From positions 32,777,251 to 32,841,250 of the forward strand of contig NC_034009.1 in assembly GCF_000346465.2 (NCBI RefSeq): a DNA stretch of 64,000 nt, given 5' to 3'. Position numbers and translations under genes: made by a program. Numbering within the stretch: the stretch's first letter is position 1; each line of letters starts with the position of its first letter. Shown here piece after piece: positions 1 to 9,744 of the stretch. Source of the stretch: Prunus persica (taxonomy: Eukaryota > Streptophyta > Magnoliopsida > Rosales > Rosaceae). The notes below the pieces were generated by a model. The model saw nothing but the letters and a program-made list of their open reading frames with translations, was not told where the DNA came from and did not search any database.

Positions 1-98
1 ATGATCCATTATTGGTGAGTTTTCTGATAAGATCATACTGTCAGAAGTTTTGTAACCGTTGTAACCGAACTTTCCTTTTTTCGGTTGTTGGTTCTTAG

Positions 99-379
99 GA
101 CTCCCGTGTACCATATTGGAGGAAGATGAGAAGTTTCAAAGCATTAATACTCTAGGAAAGGAATGGGGAGGCAGGATGCTAGAAAGAGATAGCAGAAGAG
201 GTGAAATTGCTCTTCCTCCTTTTGCAGTGGCTACTTATAAGATGTATGGGGAACTCTGGACAAATCCTGAGACTTCAGACAAGGAAAATATTGCCTCTTA
301 TCTGAATGCTGCAAATTCCTGGCTGAAACATTGCAAATTCCAGCATCATGACTTCAATTTCTTCATGTCTCGTAGGTAG
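99..379 (+). CDS. Last coding exon of an unidentified gene (5' part outside window)
   Basis: An acceptor (ttcttag, ending at 98) is followed by an open frame to a TAG at 377-379. The exon enters with two bases of a split codon and encodes about 92 residues, starting LPCTILEEDEKF and ending in DFNFFMSRR. No ATG begins the open frame, which fits an internal or terminal exon rather than a whole gene. The peptide is mildly acidic, has no membrane segment and contains the soluble-looking stretch RRGEIALPPFAVATYKMYGE. I do not recognise the family, and no function is assigned. The 3' UTR probably continues past 380. That the exon is real is inferred from the clean acceptor, the protein-like composition and the stop. 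Confidence 0.6.
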
Positions 380-1925
380 TGATGTGTCCATCCTCATCTA
401 GCCTTTTTTTCTTCTTTCTTGTTTACTTAAAAGAGTCCTTACAAGATCTAACTTGAAACTTGGAGCTAGTTCAGGAAAAAGTGCAACCGATTCTGTGGTT
501 ACCCATTGATAATATTGAAAACTCATGTTGAGGGTACAATTGATCACAAATAATCAGTTTGAAGTGGAAAAAAAGTGAATTTCATATCTATTGTGTTCAG
601 AGTGGCCTGGTGGCGTTCTGTTTGCAGGTGCTGCATTTAATAGCTGTAAATGTGAAATGTTCTTGTATTTCCAGAACTTAAGTGACTAGTAGATACGAGC
701 TTGTCAGTTAGGAACAAGGGGCTTGTAGCTCAAGTTGTTAAGAATATTTATCCCTGCACCTAAGGGGTCTTAGGCTCGATTCCCTCTCCCCCAATTTCGC
801 TTGCATTAAAAAAAGAAGTTACGCTTGTCAGTTGTCACTGCTCCAGAAGGTACATACGAGCTAAGCAGATCCGAGCTTTCTCCAACTCTCCAACTTGAAC
901 TTGGCATGATAATTTTGTACGAGCCCCCGAGGAATTTAAGCTCAAGTTCAGCTCAAAGATTTATGCTCAAACATGGCTTGACAATAAACTAAGCTTGTGC
1001 CTAGCTGGAGCTTTACTTGAGCTCAACAAACTTAACTTAAAAACTTCGGCACAAATAATTTGAACTTGAGCTTGAATTTGATGTTAATTTCAGCTGGCTT
1101 AATTGATTACCAGTCTCTCAGGCATGCGCTCCTAATGAACAACCATTATCGATCAAAATCGGGCGAACAGAATGTGAAGAGGCTTTTCCTAATGAACAAC
1201 AACCATTGGCGATCAAAATTTGGGAGAATAAGGAGTGCGGGTGATGCAAAACAATTAGAAAGAATGGTTGATTCAGAGCTCAGGATCCTAAATATCACTA
1301 ACATTTTTTTTTATACAAGGGCTACAAATAATTTGACACAAACCAGCCCTGTTGGATATAGAATCATTCAACATTGACACAAACCTTGTATATTCTTGTT
1401 GAATGTCGGACTGAAGTAGATGATAAATGGCCCAGTGGATAGAACAAAGTAGCTGAGGAAACATTCCAACAAATAATTTGGGACGCTGCAACATTAGTCT
1501 TTTTCCTTCTACCCAAGTCCAGACTATGAAACAAGGCAAAATAATCTCATTCGTGATTTGTTGTTGCTATTATAATCTGTCGGAAGTTGCATCAGTGCAA
1601 CTCTAGCAAAGGGGATTAGGCAGGCTACCCAGAAACACAAGTTACATACCTGTACGGACTTTTGCTTAAACAATCCCAGTTAACAATACCAAAAGAAGGG
1701 GGTGACTCTAATCCGCTAAACTTCCGAAGAACAAATTTTGAAATAGTTGTTTGTTACATCCATTTCTGCATAAATCTTGAGCCATTTAAATCCATCAATT
1801 TAACAGATTGGTTAGACCAACAAGATGAACCGTATATTGCTGAAGAAGCTTAAGAGTAGTAATAATAGGAATAATGACAAGAGAAGAAAATACAATCAAG
1901 TGCAGTTGAGAAACGAGCAGCCGGG
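380..1925. other. Intergenic region
   Basis: Noncoding apart from a SINE at 710-822. Short open frames on both strands (for example 1060-1377 plus, 1288-1539 minus) have no recognisable protein character. The 3' UTRs of the flanking convergent genes probably occupy the two ends. Confidence 0.6.
710..822 (+). mobile_element. tRNA-derived SINE with 11-bp target duplication
   Basis: The body opens with a polymerase III A-box-like stretch (TGTAGCTCAAGTTGTTAAG), has a B-box-like GGCTCGATTCCC about 50 bp further on, and ends in an A-rich tail (TTAAAAAAAGAAG). It is flanked by perfect direct repeats GCTTGTCAGTT at 699-709 and 823-833. A-box, B-box, A tail and target-site duplication together identify a short plant SINE. 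Confidence 0.82.
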
Positions 1926-1948
1926 CTAATGATTATTAGATAATATAA

Positions 1949-1990
<42 letters not shown>

Positions 1991-2034
1991 AGGTTATAGC
2001 CTGATATACATGATGGATTATCCATTGATCAAAT
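1926..2034 (-). other. FTRA 3' flank with GT/GA microsatellite
   Basis: Just downstream of the FTRA stop on the minus strand lies a compound microsatellite, (TG)n running into (AG)n at about 1949-1990. It probably lies in the 3' UTR and is likely to vary in length. Confidence 0.6.
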
Positions 2035-2559
2035 TCAAAGGTAATCGAACTCGTCCTCCTTGAGATGGGCGAAGAACTTGACAGCGCCACGGCCTTCAAC
2101 ATCGACAACGAACTGCACCTTATAAGGGAGATTGGCTGAAATCCGCTTGCCCTTCCAGAGCCCAACGTACTGCTTGAGCTCACCTTCCATTCCGGTGATT
2201 TCCAGCTCTGGTACTCTGGGCACGTGGTACACCTTCAGAGGCACCTTCACCTTAACCCTAGCTCCGATCTTGGAGGAGGCGACGGCTTCATCTGATGATG
2301 TTATATCGGCAGAGGAAGAATAAGAAGAAGAAGGAGACGAGGAGTCTGATCTGATAGCAACCTCGCAACTAATCCTTCCACTTTTCCTCCTTGGCCTTGG
2401 GCAGTGGGCGAGAGCGCTGGGAGTGAGTTTGTGATGTGAAAATGAAACTGCCCAACAAGAAGGGAAAGAGAATGATAATGATTTCATGTGTCCCGCATCT
2501 GCCGCCGTACTCAGGGATGATGAGGCTGCTATGACCGTGGTTACTGTTGCTATACTCAT
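2035..2559 (-). CDS. FTRA: Ferredoxin-thioredoxin reductase variable subunit, chloroplastic (FTR-A)
   Basis: Single-exon gene of 174 residues. FTR passes electrons from photosynthetically reduced ferredoxin to thioredoxins in the chloroplast stroma; the variable subunit is a small SH3-like barrel that clamps the catalytic FTR-B subunit, which is not in this window. Residues 1 to about 65 are a Ser/Arg/Ala-rich transit peptide with a likely cleavage zone near RISCEVAIR, followed by a Ser-rich linker (about 70-92). The conserved barrel begins near GARVKVKVPLKVYHVPRVPE and contains the family signature KQYVGLWKGKRISANLPYKV and the ending FFAHLKEDEFDYL. Length and lack of introns fit the plant family. 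The ATG at 2559 is the first in frame and gives a complete transit peptide. The conserved core is intact. Confidence 0.96.
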   Translation of the reverse strand: MSIATVTTVIAASSSLSTAADAGHMKSLSFSFPSCWAVSFSHHKLTPSALAHCPRPRRKSGRISCEVAIRSDSSSPSSSYSSSADITSSDEAVASSKIGARVKVKVPLKVYHVPRVPELEITGMEGELKQYVGLWKGKRISANLPYKVQFVVDVEGRGAVKFFAHLKEDEFDYL

Positions 2560-2900
2560 CGCCTCTGTCTGCTCTGTCTGCTCTGTCTTCTGTATATCTT
2601 ATCTAAATTCTCCGTTGAGACACCCAACCAGTCGTCTTTTGTTTCCTATTTCCCAATCCCAATCCCAATCCCAATCCCAATTCAATCTCCAAAACCCCCT
2701 ACCCCACACCAAAATACTTCTTGTTAATTTCTTATTATTTTTCCTCTTTTCGCTTTATCGATTATGTGGAGATGTGGACTTGCAATCTCTACTCTCACTC
2801 GTCACCTGCCACCCACTTTTCTTATCTTTTATTCCGTCCAAGGGCAAGGGTGAGATTTATAAGAAGGCAAACCAACGTTCTTGATTATTTTTTTTTCTTT
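2560..2900 (-). promoter_or_regulatory. FTRA upstream region with hexamer array of CCAAT boxes
   Basis: The hexamer CCCAAT is repeated five times at 2652-2681, 93-122 bp upstream of the FTRA ATG, giving five CCAAT pentamers (read ATTGG on the gene strand). CCAAT boxes bind NF-Y. Whether this lies in the promoter or the 5' leader cannot be decided without a transcript end. Pyrimidine-rich DNA and a short GACAGAGCA-type repeat (near 2567-2590) lie between it and the start codon. Confidence 0.5.
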
Positions 2901-2929
2901 AAAAAAAAAAAGATTAATTATATTTTACT

Positions 2930-3960
2930 CCACAGTAGGGGTGGGCATGGTTGGGTTGGGTCGGATTTAGTCTCAACTCATAACTCAATCTGATATGTAG
3001 CGGTTTATGATTTATTAGATTCAAGACCCACTTATTATTAGGCCAATTCAACTCAAATTTTTTGTAATCGGGTTGGGCGGTTTGGTTAGATTAACTCAAA
3101 ATTAAACACACTTTTAAGTTTTGGTTTCAATTCGTAACCTAATGGTTTATGATTTTTTGAACCCAAGACTCACTCATTTTAGACCAACCCAACCCACTAT
3201 GATCGAGTTGGATGGTTATGTCGGATTGACCCGAAATTGTGCCTACCTCTACCCTGCGGGTTAGAGTCATTTTCAAAAGGCTTATTAGTTAAAATGCCCT
3301 CTGAAACATAGGTCAAATCTCACTTTCCCCCCTAAAACTCAAAGTGACCCATATTGCCCTTTTGACCGTGGTTTCGTGATTCACTTTGCCCTTTACTGTC
3401 AACTTCATTCCAAACTCTATAAAAAACCCTAAAGATGACTTGGCAAATTGTGGAACCCACCCTTATTCAGAGGCCCAAATAAAAAAAAAAAGGACAAATA
3501 TTAGAAGTATTAGTGCGGTTGGGCACTTATTATTTGCCCAATTCAACTCTTATTTTTTGTAATCGGGTTGGGCGGTTTGGTTGGATTAACTCAAAATTAA
3601 ACATACTTCTAAGTTTTGGTTCCAATCCGTGACCTAATGGTTTGTGATTTTTTGAACCCAAGACTACCTCATTTTAGACCAACCTAACCCACTATGATTG
3701 AGTTGGATGGTTATGCCGGATTGATCCGAAATTGTGCCTACCCCTACCCTGCAGGTTAGAGTCATTATCAAAAGGCTTATTAGTTAAAATGCCCCTTAAA
3801 ACATAGGTCAAATCTCACTTTCCCCCCTAAAACTCAAAGTGACCCATATTGCCCATTTGACCGTGGTTTCGTGATTCACTTTGCCCCTTAAAAATGACAA
3901 ATATTAGAAGTATTAGTGCGCCAAGGGGCTTCAAACCCTTAACCTCCAATAAGGAATTAT
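2930..3960. repeat. Direct duplication (about 400 bp, offset near 497 bp) of noncoding repeat DNA
   Basis: The block beginning with GGGTTGGGCGGTTTGGTT at about 3068 recurs at about 3565 with scattered substitutions. The copies continue through matching segments ending near the CCCCCTAAAACTCAAAGTGA stretches (about 3330 and 3823). Between them lies an A-rich run and the start of the second copy. No coding potential; the composition is typical of degenerate plant retroelement DNA. Confidence 0.8.
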
Positions 3961-4084
3961 AACGGCTTACCACTAGCTCACGTGGTGTTCTTGTGTCATC
4001 CATGTACAATGATGGTGTTTATTATGTTCTTAGAATAATTTAAAAAATATTTTTAATATGATAGTACTATAATATAACAATATA

Positions 4085-4470
4085 ACCCTATATGTCCCAC
4101 TACGACTCAAACAAGCTCTTCGTTACAACTTATAGCATCTTACAGTAAGTGGTTCATTTCACTTTAACATAGAACTAAGTCATTTGAGAATATTTGACCC
4201 CTAAAATTGACTCTTTCTTGCATTTACCTTGGGTTTTGTGTCCCACTATGACTCAAACAAGCTTGTCGTTACTACTCAAAGGATCTTAGAGTAAGTCGTT
4301 GATCCCATTTCAAAATAAGACTGAGTCATTTGAGAAGATTTGAAATATTTTTGGGGTCAGATCTTCTCAAATGACTCAGTTTTATGTTGAAATGAAACAT
4401 TGGGTCAGTTTAGGGGGTTATATCTAGTCAAATGACTCAGTTTTATGTTGAAATTGGATCAATTAGTTAT
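4085..4470. repeat. Tandem plus inverted repeat block around CAAATGACTCAGTTTTATG
   Basis: Two direct copies of a unit starting TGTCCCACTA(C/T)GACTCAAAC lie at about 4095 and 4238. Their ends carry AAGTCATTTGAGAA or GAGTCATTTGAGAAGA, which reappear inverted as TTCTCAAATGACTCAG at about 4362 and AGTCAAATGACTCAG at about 4426. The arrangement can fold around a centre near 4347. Noncoding; origin unknown. Confidence 0.7.
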
Positions 4471-5600
4471 TGTAAGATCCACCTATATCTTCCAGGTATG
4501 TTATAGAGTGAAAAACTAATATCTTACCGGTTATAGAGTGAAAAGCTTATATCTTGTTTTTGCCTTGCCTTGACGTTGCTTTCTCGTTACTTGCCTTGCC
4601 TTGACTTTGTCTTTGTCTTTCCTTCCCTATGTCTTGCCTTTCCTTGCTTTTACCTTACATTTTCCTTGCCTTCCCTTTCATACCTTGCCTTTCCATTGCT
4701 TTTATGTGCATTGCCTTACCGTTGCCTCAGCTTTCCTTCCATTGCCTTTCCATGAGCATCAAAATCAAGTGTTGCCTCACCCTTCCTTGCCTTGCCGAAT
4801 TAAACTGTATAAATTTTTCAATTTCAGTTTCAGTTGTAAGGGAAAACCGAACTGTGCCCACTCCTAGTTAAGGCCCACAAATAAAGTTGGTTCCAAGTCT
4901 ACTAGAGGTATATTTGGGCATTTGAACCAATAAATCGTTGAACTAAACCGAACCAGAAAAAATCGTTAAAATTAATTTATGCTTGAACTGGTTTAGTTCC
5001 CAATTCTTAGCACCTAAAAACCGGACCAATTATTATTGATATTTAACTCATTTTTCTTATGAATCTAATACCTAAATAATTGCTTTCTCATTTCTCTCAC
5101 CCTCCCTCGTTGCCTTGTTTTAGCCTTGTACTATTTTTAGCATTGTAAAAGTGTTATCACATATTAACTCATGTGGGTTAGACCAATTATATATTGAACA
5201 ACTTAGGCTTAAGGGTCACAAAATTTGGGTCGTGGTTTAACGGGTCGTGTTGACAATAGAGGTTGGGTGGCTTGAATTTGTCTGTACAAATAAATAGAAA
5301 TATTACTAAACAAAGAAATAATATATGTACTAAGCTTAACTTTTGATTTGCCTCCTGAATTTGTACCTAACTTTCGATTTACTCTCTATCTTTTTTTTAT
5401 TTATGGAAAATTAAGGATATGAACTTTTTTTTTTCCCAAATTACCCCTTGACGTCTAAATCCACAAGATTTCATCCAATTTGCCGTTAAATATGAGGGTA
5501 AAATTGTCATTTCATATTTTTATTAAATACTAAAAAACAAAAATAAAAACTTTAAAAAATTGAATATATATATATATATATCTCTCTCTCTCTTTGTGCA
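4471..5600. other. Noncoding, with CT-rich low-complexity tract
   Basis: At 4558-4790 the plus strand is built from degenerate TTGCCTTGCCTT/TTTCCTTGC units, which create long but meaningless open frames rich in Leu, Ser and Phe. The rest is AT-rich with no gene visible. A short TA run followed by CT repeats ends at about 5593. Confidence 0.65.
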
Positions 5601-5687
5601 AGGGGTGGGTTGCGGGCTAGGTTTTGTAAGGTGGGGGGTGGGAGCATGTATCTGTTGCTGTCTAAGGGAAGGGCAGGGATGAGTCTA

Positions 5688-5787
5688 NNNNNNNNNNNNN
5701 NNNNNNNNNNNNNNNNNNNNNNNNNNNNNNNNNNNNNNNNNNNNNNNNNNNNNNNNNNNNNNNNNNNNNNNNNNNNNNNNNNNNNNN
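5688..5787. other. Assembly gap (100 N)
   Basis: Exactly 100 N, a conventional size for a gap of unknown length. It is bordered by a G-rich segment on the left and a (GA)n microsatellite plus further G-rich DNA on the right (5788-5890), a likely cause of the assembly break. Confidence 0.98.
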
Positions 5788-6271
5788 GTGAGAGAGAGAG
5801 AGAGAGAGAGAGGAGGGTGGGGGAGATGAAAGGAGAAGGATGAGGGGCAACGGAGGGGGAGAGATGGGTTCTTCGGGCTGGGGGGAAGGGATGAAGGGTT
5901 GACATTGGGTTTGGTTCAGTGGGTCCCAAGAAATTTGTTTCCCTCTTTTTCTTCAATTTTTCTTCAATTTTTTTAAAAAAAATGATTTAACATAAAATTA
6001 GATGAAATATTGAGGGTTTAGACAACAGGGTGGAAATGGGGGAAAAAGAGAAAGTCCATATCCTTAATTTTCTTAATAAAAAAGAAAAAGAAAAAGAAAA
6101 AAGAATACGGAATAAATCGAAAGTTAAGTATAAGTTTATGGGGTAAATCAAGAGTTAAGCTTATGTACTACACTGTACATGCATCTGGTCATTTACATGT
6201 TTCTTAGCAATTAGAACAAATGTGTGTGCGACCAACAAAAGAAGAAGAAGAAGAATATATGGGTAAAACAA
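5788..6271. other. Noncoding spacer with GA microsatellite
   Basis: A (GA)n run at 5788-5812 is followed by G-rich, then A-rich DNA. No gene seen. The last five bases before the next element (AGATG, 6272-6276) are its target duplication. Confidence 0.6.
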
Positions 6272-6276
6272 AGATG

Positions 6277-6514
6277 TGTCAAACAAAGTAGGGTAAATAT
6301 TCAGATATGCTCACCTATGCTCATATTTTTATTCTTCTCCAATATGGAAGTATTTATACAAGTACAAAGATGTGTTAACCCTAAATAAAATAGGAAATAT
6401 ATCTAAATTACAATAGGAAGTAAATCTCTATTACAATAAGATTAAATAATAATTGATAAGTAACCAAAATTCTAATAGGAACCAAAATCCTAACTAAGTA
6501 ACGACTCGCCAACA
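6277..6514 (-). repeat. 3' LTR of the 2.5-kb non-autonomous element
   Basis: 238 bp bounded by TG and CA. It matches 8524-8745 except for substitutions and a stretch near 6348-6372 (GGAAGTATTTATACAAGTAC region) absent from the other LTR. Confidence 0.9.
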
Positions 6515-6523
6515 CTCTCCTTT
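6515..6523 (-). other. Polypurine tract of the element
   Basis: The minus strand reads AAAGGAGAG directly before the 3' LTR, the position where plus-strand DNA synthesis of LTR elements is primed. Confidence 0.7.
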
Positions 6524-6659
6524 AAGTTTGGCAAAGATATTTCGCATGCCAAACTTGACAAGCAAGTCACATAACACCATACTTGAGAAGCACCAATTGT
6601 AGAAACTAAAGCAAAGGTCGCAGCGGAAACACAAGAGCAAACCCTAATAAATAGGGCAC

Positions 6660-6935
6660 ATAGCAGAATACAGAAACTCTGTGAGCACAACAATAGGTTA
6701 GGCAGAACACAGAAACCCTGTGAGCACGGCAGTAGATAAGGAATAACACAGAAACCCTGTGAGCACAACAATAGGTAAGGCAGAACACAGAAACCCTGTG
6801 AGCACGGTAGTAGATAAGGCAGAACATAGAAACCCTATGAACACGGCAATAGGTAAGGCAGAACACAAACTTTATGAGTATAGCAGTAGATTAGGCAGAA
6901 CACAGAAACCCTGTGAGTACGGCGGTAGGTAAGGT
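6660..6935. repeat. 39-bp minisatellite, about seven copies
   Basis: Consecutive units start GCAGAACACAGAAACCCTGT and end in alternating AACAATAGGTAAG or GGCAGTAGATAAG versions. Seven units can be aligned, the sixth shortened. It produces repetitive Cys- and Leu-rich open frames on the minus strand that are not genes. Confidence 0.88.
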
Positions 6936-7855
6936 AGAAGCAAAGGTAAAGGGCAAGGCCACAACAACAACAACGACAATGACCACATCAACGGAAAGCG
7001 AAGCAAGCAAAGGCAACATCAATGATGGCAACATTGATCACAACAGAAACACACCAGCAAGGGCATGAGCAACAATACTGGCACCATAACAGGCAGGAGC
7101 AACAATACTAGTACCAAACAACAGCAATAGCAACATAAGGCACTGGCACCAGCAAGAGCAATATAAGGCACTGGCACCAGCAAGACAAGGCAGGGCAAAC
7201 AATTGTGGCAACAGCAACAACAGAGACAACTTATCTTCACTCTCCCTTTCCCTCTGAAAAGAATGGGTCGATAGAGCCATATGATCAATGGTACTTGAGA
7301 AACAGGCACAGACAATCAACCATGATAGATAGGTAGGTGAATTGCAATGAAATAGATGAGCATCAGTGTCACTCCCCCTCAAATCCGACGATGTATGAGA
7401 GTTGAGATTTGGAGAAAGTAACACCCAAATAAACAGAGAGACAAAGGCCAGCTAGGAGAAGACTCGGTGAGCGGTGACGAGGCTTGCGGAGGTTTGAGAT
7501 GGCTGGTGACTGGTGATGAGACTCATGGAGGAAAGAGATCAGGCCATCAATGGCCAAGGGGTGTGTTGCCCATATGGTATACATTAAAAAGAGAGGCTCA
7601 GCTGTGAGCGCAAGAGACTGAAACTAACATGGGCTCAATATGATTTTAACATAAAGCAAGCTCATAGAGAGATGAAAAGTAAGAGACAAAAGGCAGCATC
7701 AGGCATAGGTAGAGAAAAAGAAAGGTAATGACTCAACATAAACACGGCAAGGACAGAGACAAGGGTAAAATTGCAGAAAGGTACGATTATGGCTAAGGCA
7801 GAAGAAATAAATGTTGATTATTAAGGAAAAAAGAAACAGGGATTTACAGCAAGGT

Positions 7856-8454
7856 TGTAACATCCCACATCGACCAACGGAGAGGGGGTGATGTGCCTTA
7901 TATGTACATACCCGCCTCCATCTAGCACGAGGCCTTTTCGGAGCTCACTGGCTTCGGAGTCATGGGAACTCCGAAGTTAAGTGAGTTGAGGCTAGAGTAA
8001 TCCCAAGATGGGTGACCCACTAGGAAGTTGCTCGTAAGATCCCAGAAACAAAAACTGTGAGGGCAGAGATAGGGGCCCAAAGCGGACAATATTGTGTTAC
8101 GGCGGAGCCGATCCTGGGATGTGACAATTTGGTATTACAGCCACTCTGCCATGTAGTGCGAGTGTGCCGACGAGGACGTCGGGCCCTTAAGGGGGGTGGA
8201 TTGTAGCATCACACATCGACCAACGAAGAGGAGGTGATGTGCCTTATATGTACATAGCCGCCTCTATCTAGCACGAGGCCTTTTGGGAGCTCACTGACTT
8301 CGGAGTCATGAGAACTCCGAAGTTAAGCGAGTTGAGGCTAGAGTAATCCCAGGATGGGTGACTCACTGGGAAGTTGCTCGTGAGCTCCCAGAAACAAAAA
8401 CCGTGAGGGCATAAAGGAGTGCCCAAAATGGACAATATTGTGCTACGACGGAGG
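7856..8454 (+). mobile_element. Cassandra TRIM retrotransposon nested in the 2.5-kb element
   Basis: The first LTR is 7856-8126 (TGTAACATCCCACATCGACC to GGGATGTGACA). The primer site follows with one base pair of spacing (TTTGGTATTACAGCC). The internal region is only about 75 bp and ends in a purine tract (TTAAGGGGGGTGGA) before a second LTR that starts at 8202. The second LTR breaks off near 8454, lacking the final GATCCTGGGATGTGACA. Both LTRs hold a 5S rRNA-like segment, the defining feature of Cassandra. It encodes no protein. It lies in opposite orientation to the host element. Confidence 0.92.
7951..8041 (+). other. 5S rRNA-like segment in Cassandra LTR 1
   Basis: CTCCGAAGTTAAGTGAGTTG followed by CTAGAGTAATCCCAAGATGG and GTGACCCACTAGGAAGTT parallels the 5S rRNA internal promoter region (A box, intermediate element, C box). 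It is LTR sequence, not a genomic 5S array unit. A second copy lies at about 8297-8385 in LTR 2. Confidence 0.85.
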
Positions 8455-8523
8455 AATGAGGAACGCCAACGACTCTCAATTTGTCAGAAGATCTCAAGGA
8501 TTAGCAACCAGACTCTGATACTA

Positions 8524-8745
8524 TGTCAAACAAAGTATGGTAAATATTTAGATATGCTCACCTATGCTCATATTTTTATTCTTCTCCAATATAGATGTGT
8601 TAACCCGAAATTAAATAGGAAATATATCTAAATTACAATAGGCAGTAAATCTCTATTACAATATGACTAAATAATAATTGGTAAGTAACCAAAATTCTAA
8701 TAAAATAAAGAACCAAAATTCTAAGTAAGTAAAGACTCGCCAACA
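8524..8745 (-). repeat. 5' LTR of the 2.5-kb non-autonomous element
   Basis: 222 bp, TG to CA, followed on the plus strand by the AGATG target duplication. The primer-site-like sequence (minus strand TAGTATCAGAGTCTGG) abuts its inner edge at about 8508-8523. Confidence 0.9.
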
Positions 8746-8779
8746 AGATGTTTATCAATAAACCTAACAAAAACCTTTC

Positions 8780-8936
8780 TGTTGTAAATAATAAGGTGGA
8801 GCCCACCTCCAATTGGAAGAGGCTTTGCCTACAAAAGGGTTCACACCCTTCATTTGTAATGACAGAAATGAACAGAGAGAAAACATTCCCTTCTCTCCAT
8901 CTCAATTCCCTCTCCAATTCCTCTAGATTTATAACA
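8780..8936 (+). repeat. 5' LTR, 157 bp
   Basis: Begins TGTTGTAAAT and ends TTTATAACA; partner of 14728-14884 with one visible mismatch. Confidence 0.95.
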
Positions 8937-8950
8937 CGTTATCAGCACGA
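8937..8950 (+). other. Putative primer-binding site
   Basis: CGTTATCAGCACGA directly follows the 5' LTR. It resembles the TATCAGxxC primer sites of plant copia elements that use a methionine-type tRNA; the exact tRNA was not determined. Confidence 0.6.
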
Positions 8951-9128
8951 TTTCTCTATCTCCAAATTCAGAGCCTCAACGCTCTCTCTCTCTTTCTCTG
9001 CCAAGCCTCAAACCTGCTTTGTTTTGTAGCATGTAGATCACAATAAAACAAGCAAGCAACCACCCATGGGTTTGTTTATCATAGATCCTAATTCCTCCTC
9101 CTCCTCCTCATCTCCATTGTCAACTAGT

Positions 9129-9475
9129 TCTTGCATGGCAGTGAGCTTCTTGAGGTACGAGGTATCTGACCTCTGTCTAGCCAAGCCGGCCCTGAGGTCC
9201 CTCTCTGCCTCCGCCACAGTTGCTGATGCCTTAGAGGCCTTGAAGACATGTGAGGAAAACTTCATCAGTGTCTGGGACTACAACCACCCCAAAACTACCA
9301 GATCTATAGACCCTGGCCAGCTGTGCCGCTGTGTTGGCAAGGTCTGCATGGTTGATGTCATCTGCTATCACTGTAAAGATGACAACTTGGTATCTCCATC
9401 TGCTGCTCTCAAGGCATGTCTCTGCAATTTTGTCTAAGATTCCTGGCCAAGTGATGCATGTGGAACCCTCTTGCA
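9129..9475 (+). pseudogene. Captured 5' fragment of a CBS-domain protein gene (CBSX5-like)
   Basis: From the ATG at 9135 the plus strand reads MAVSFLRYEVSDLCLAKPAL, then CVGKVCMVDVICYHCKDDNL. This is the N-terminal part of the plant CBSX5/CBSX6 family, single proteins with paired CBS domains that bind adenosyl ligands. After residue 95 or so the frame breaks: the continuation SAILSKIPGQVMHVEPSC is found in another frame (to about 9475), after which similarity ends in unrelated DNA. About one quarter to one third of the family protein is present, without introns. It lies in sense orientation just inside the 5' LTR of the 6.1-kb element, so it looks like a transduplicated host gene piece. Shadow open frames on the minus strand are rejected. 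Confidence 0.8.
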
Positions 9476-9744
9476 GACCCAACAACCCAAATCTTCCAAG
9501 GAACCAAGAATCTAACAACCTAAAGCCACAGCCACAGACTTATTCATAAGCACTGCAAACACACAGAGGAGGAAATACAGAGCACACCTCCAAAATCCAT
9601 CATACCAAAGCAGAAAGAAAAGTTCAAACCCACAAAACATGATAAAGAACACCACCCACCGAAATGATGAGCTTCCCACCATCTTTTCAATTATTATTAT
9701 CCTATATTATTTAATATTAATATTAATGGTAATATAATATATTA

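Larger units (their letters stand above)
6277..8745 (-). mobile_element. Non-autonomous LTR retrotransposon (copia-like), complete with TSD
   Basis: LTRs at 6277-6514 and 8524-8745 run TGTCAAACAAAG to ACTCGCCAACA in plus-strand reading, so on the element's own (minus) strand they begin TGTTGGCGAG and end ACTTTGTTTGACA. Next to the right LTR the minus strand reads TAGTATCAGAGTCTGG, a degenerate Met-tRNA primer site. Next to the left LTR it reads AAAGGAGAG, a polypurine tract. The flanks carry a perfect 5-bp duplication AGATG (6272-6276, 8746-8750). No gag or pol reading frame was found, so it must have been mobilised in trans. The inside holds a 39-bp minisatellite and a nested Cassandra element. 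The LTRs differ by an indel plus substitutions, so it is older than its neighbour at 8780. Confidence 0.92.

Noticed and set aside
6660..6935. CRISPR-like array
   Set aside because: The 39-bp units follow one another directly without unique spacers, and the genome is eukaryotic.
6490..7424. Cys/Leu-rich minus-strand frames
   Set aside because: Arise from the 39-bp minisatellite and AGCAACAA-type repeats inside the non-autonomous LTR element.
7951..8041. A genuine 5S rRNA gene
   Set aside because: The 5S-like sequence is inside an LTR repeated at 8202 and 20833 with Cassandra ends and target duplications.
9038..9518. Two minus-strand open frames of 75 and 95 residues
   Set aside because: Antisense shadows of the CBSX5-like fragment, whose plus-strand translation is clearly protein-like.
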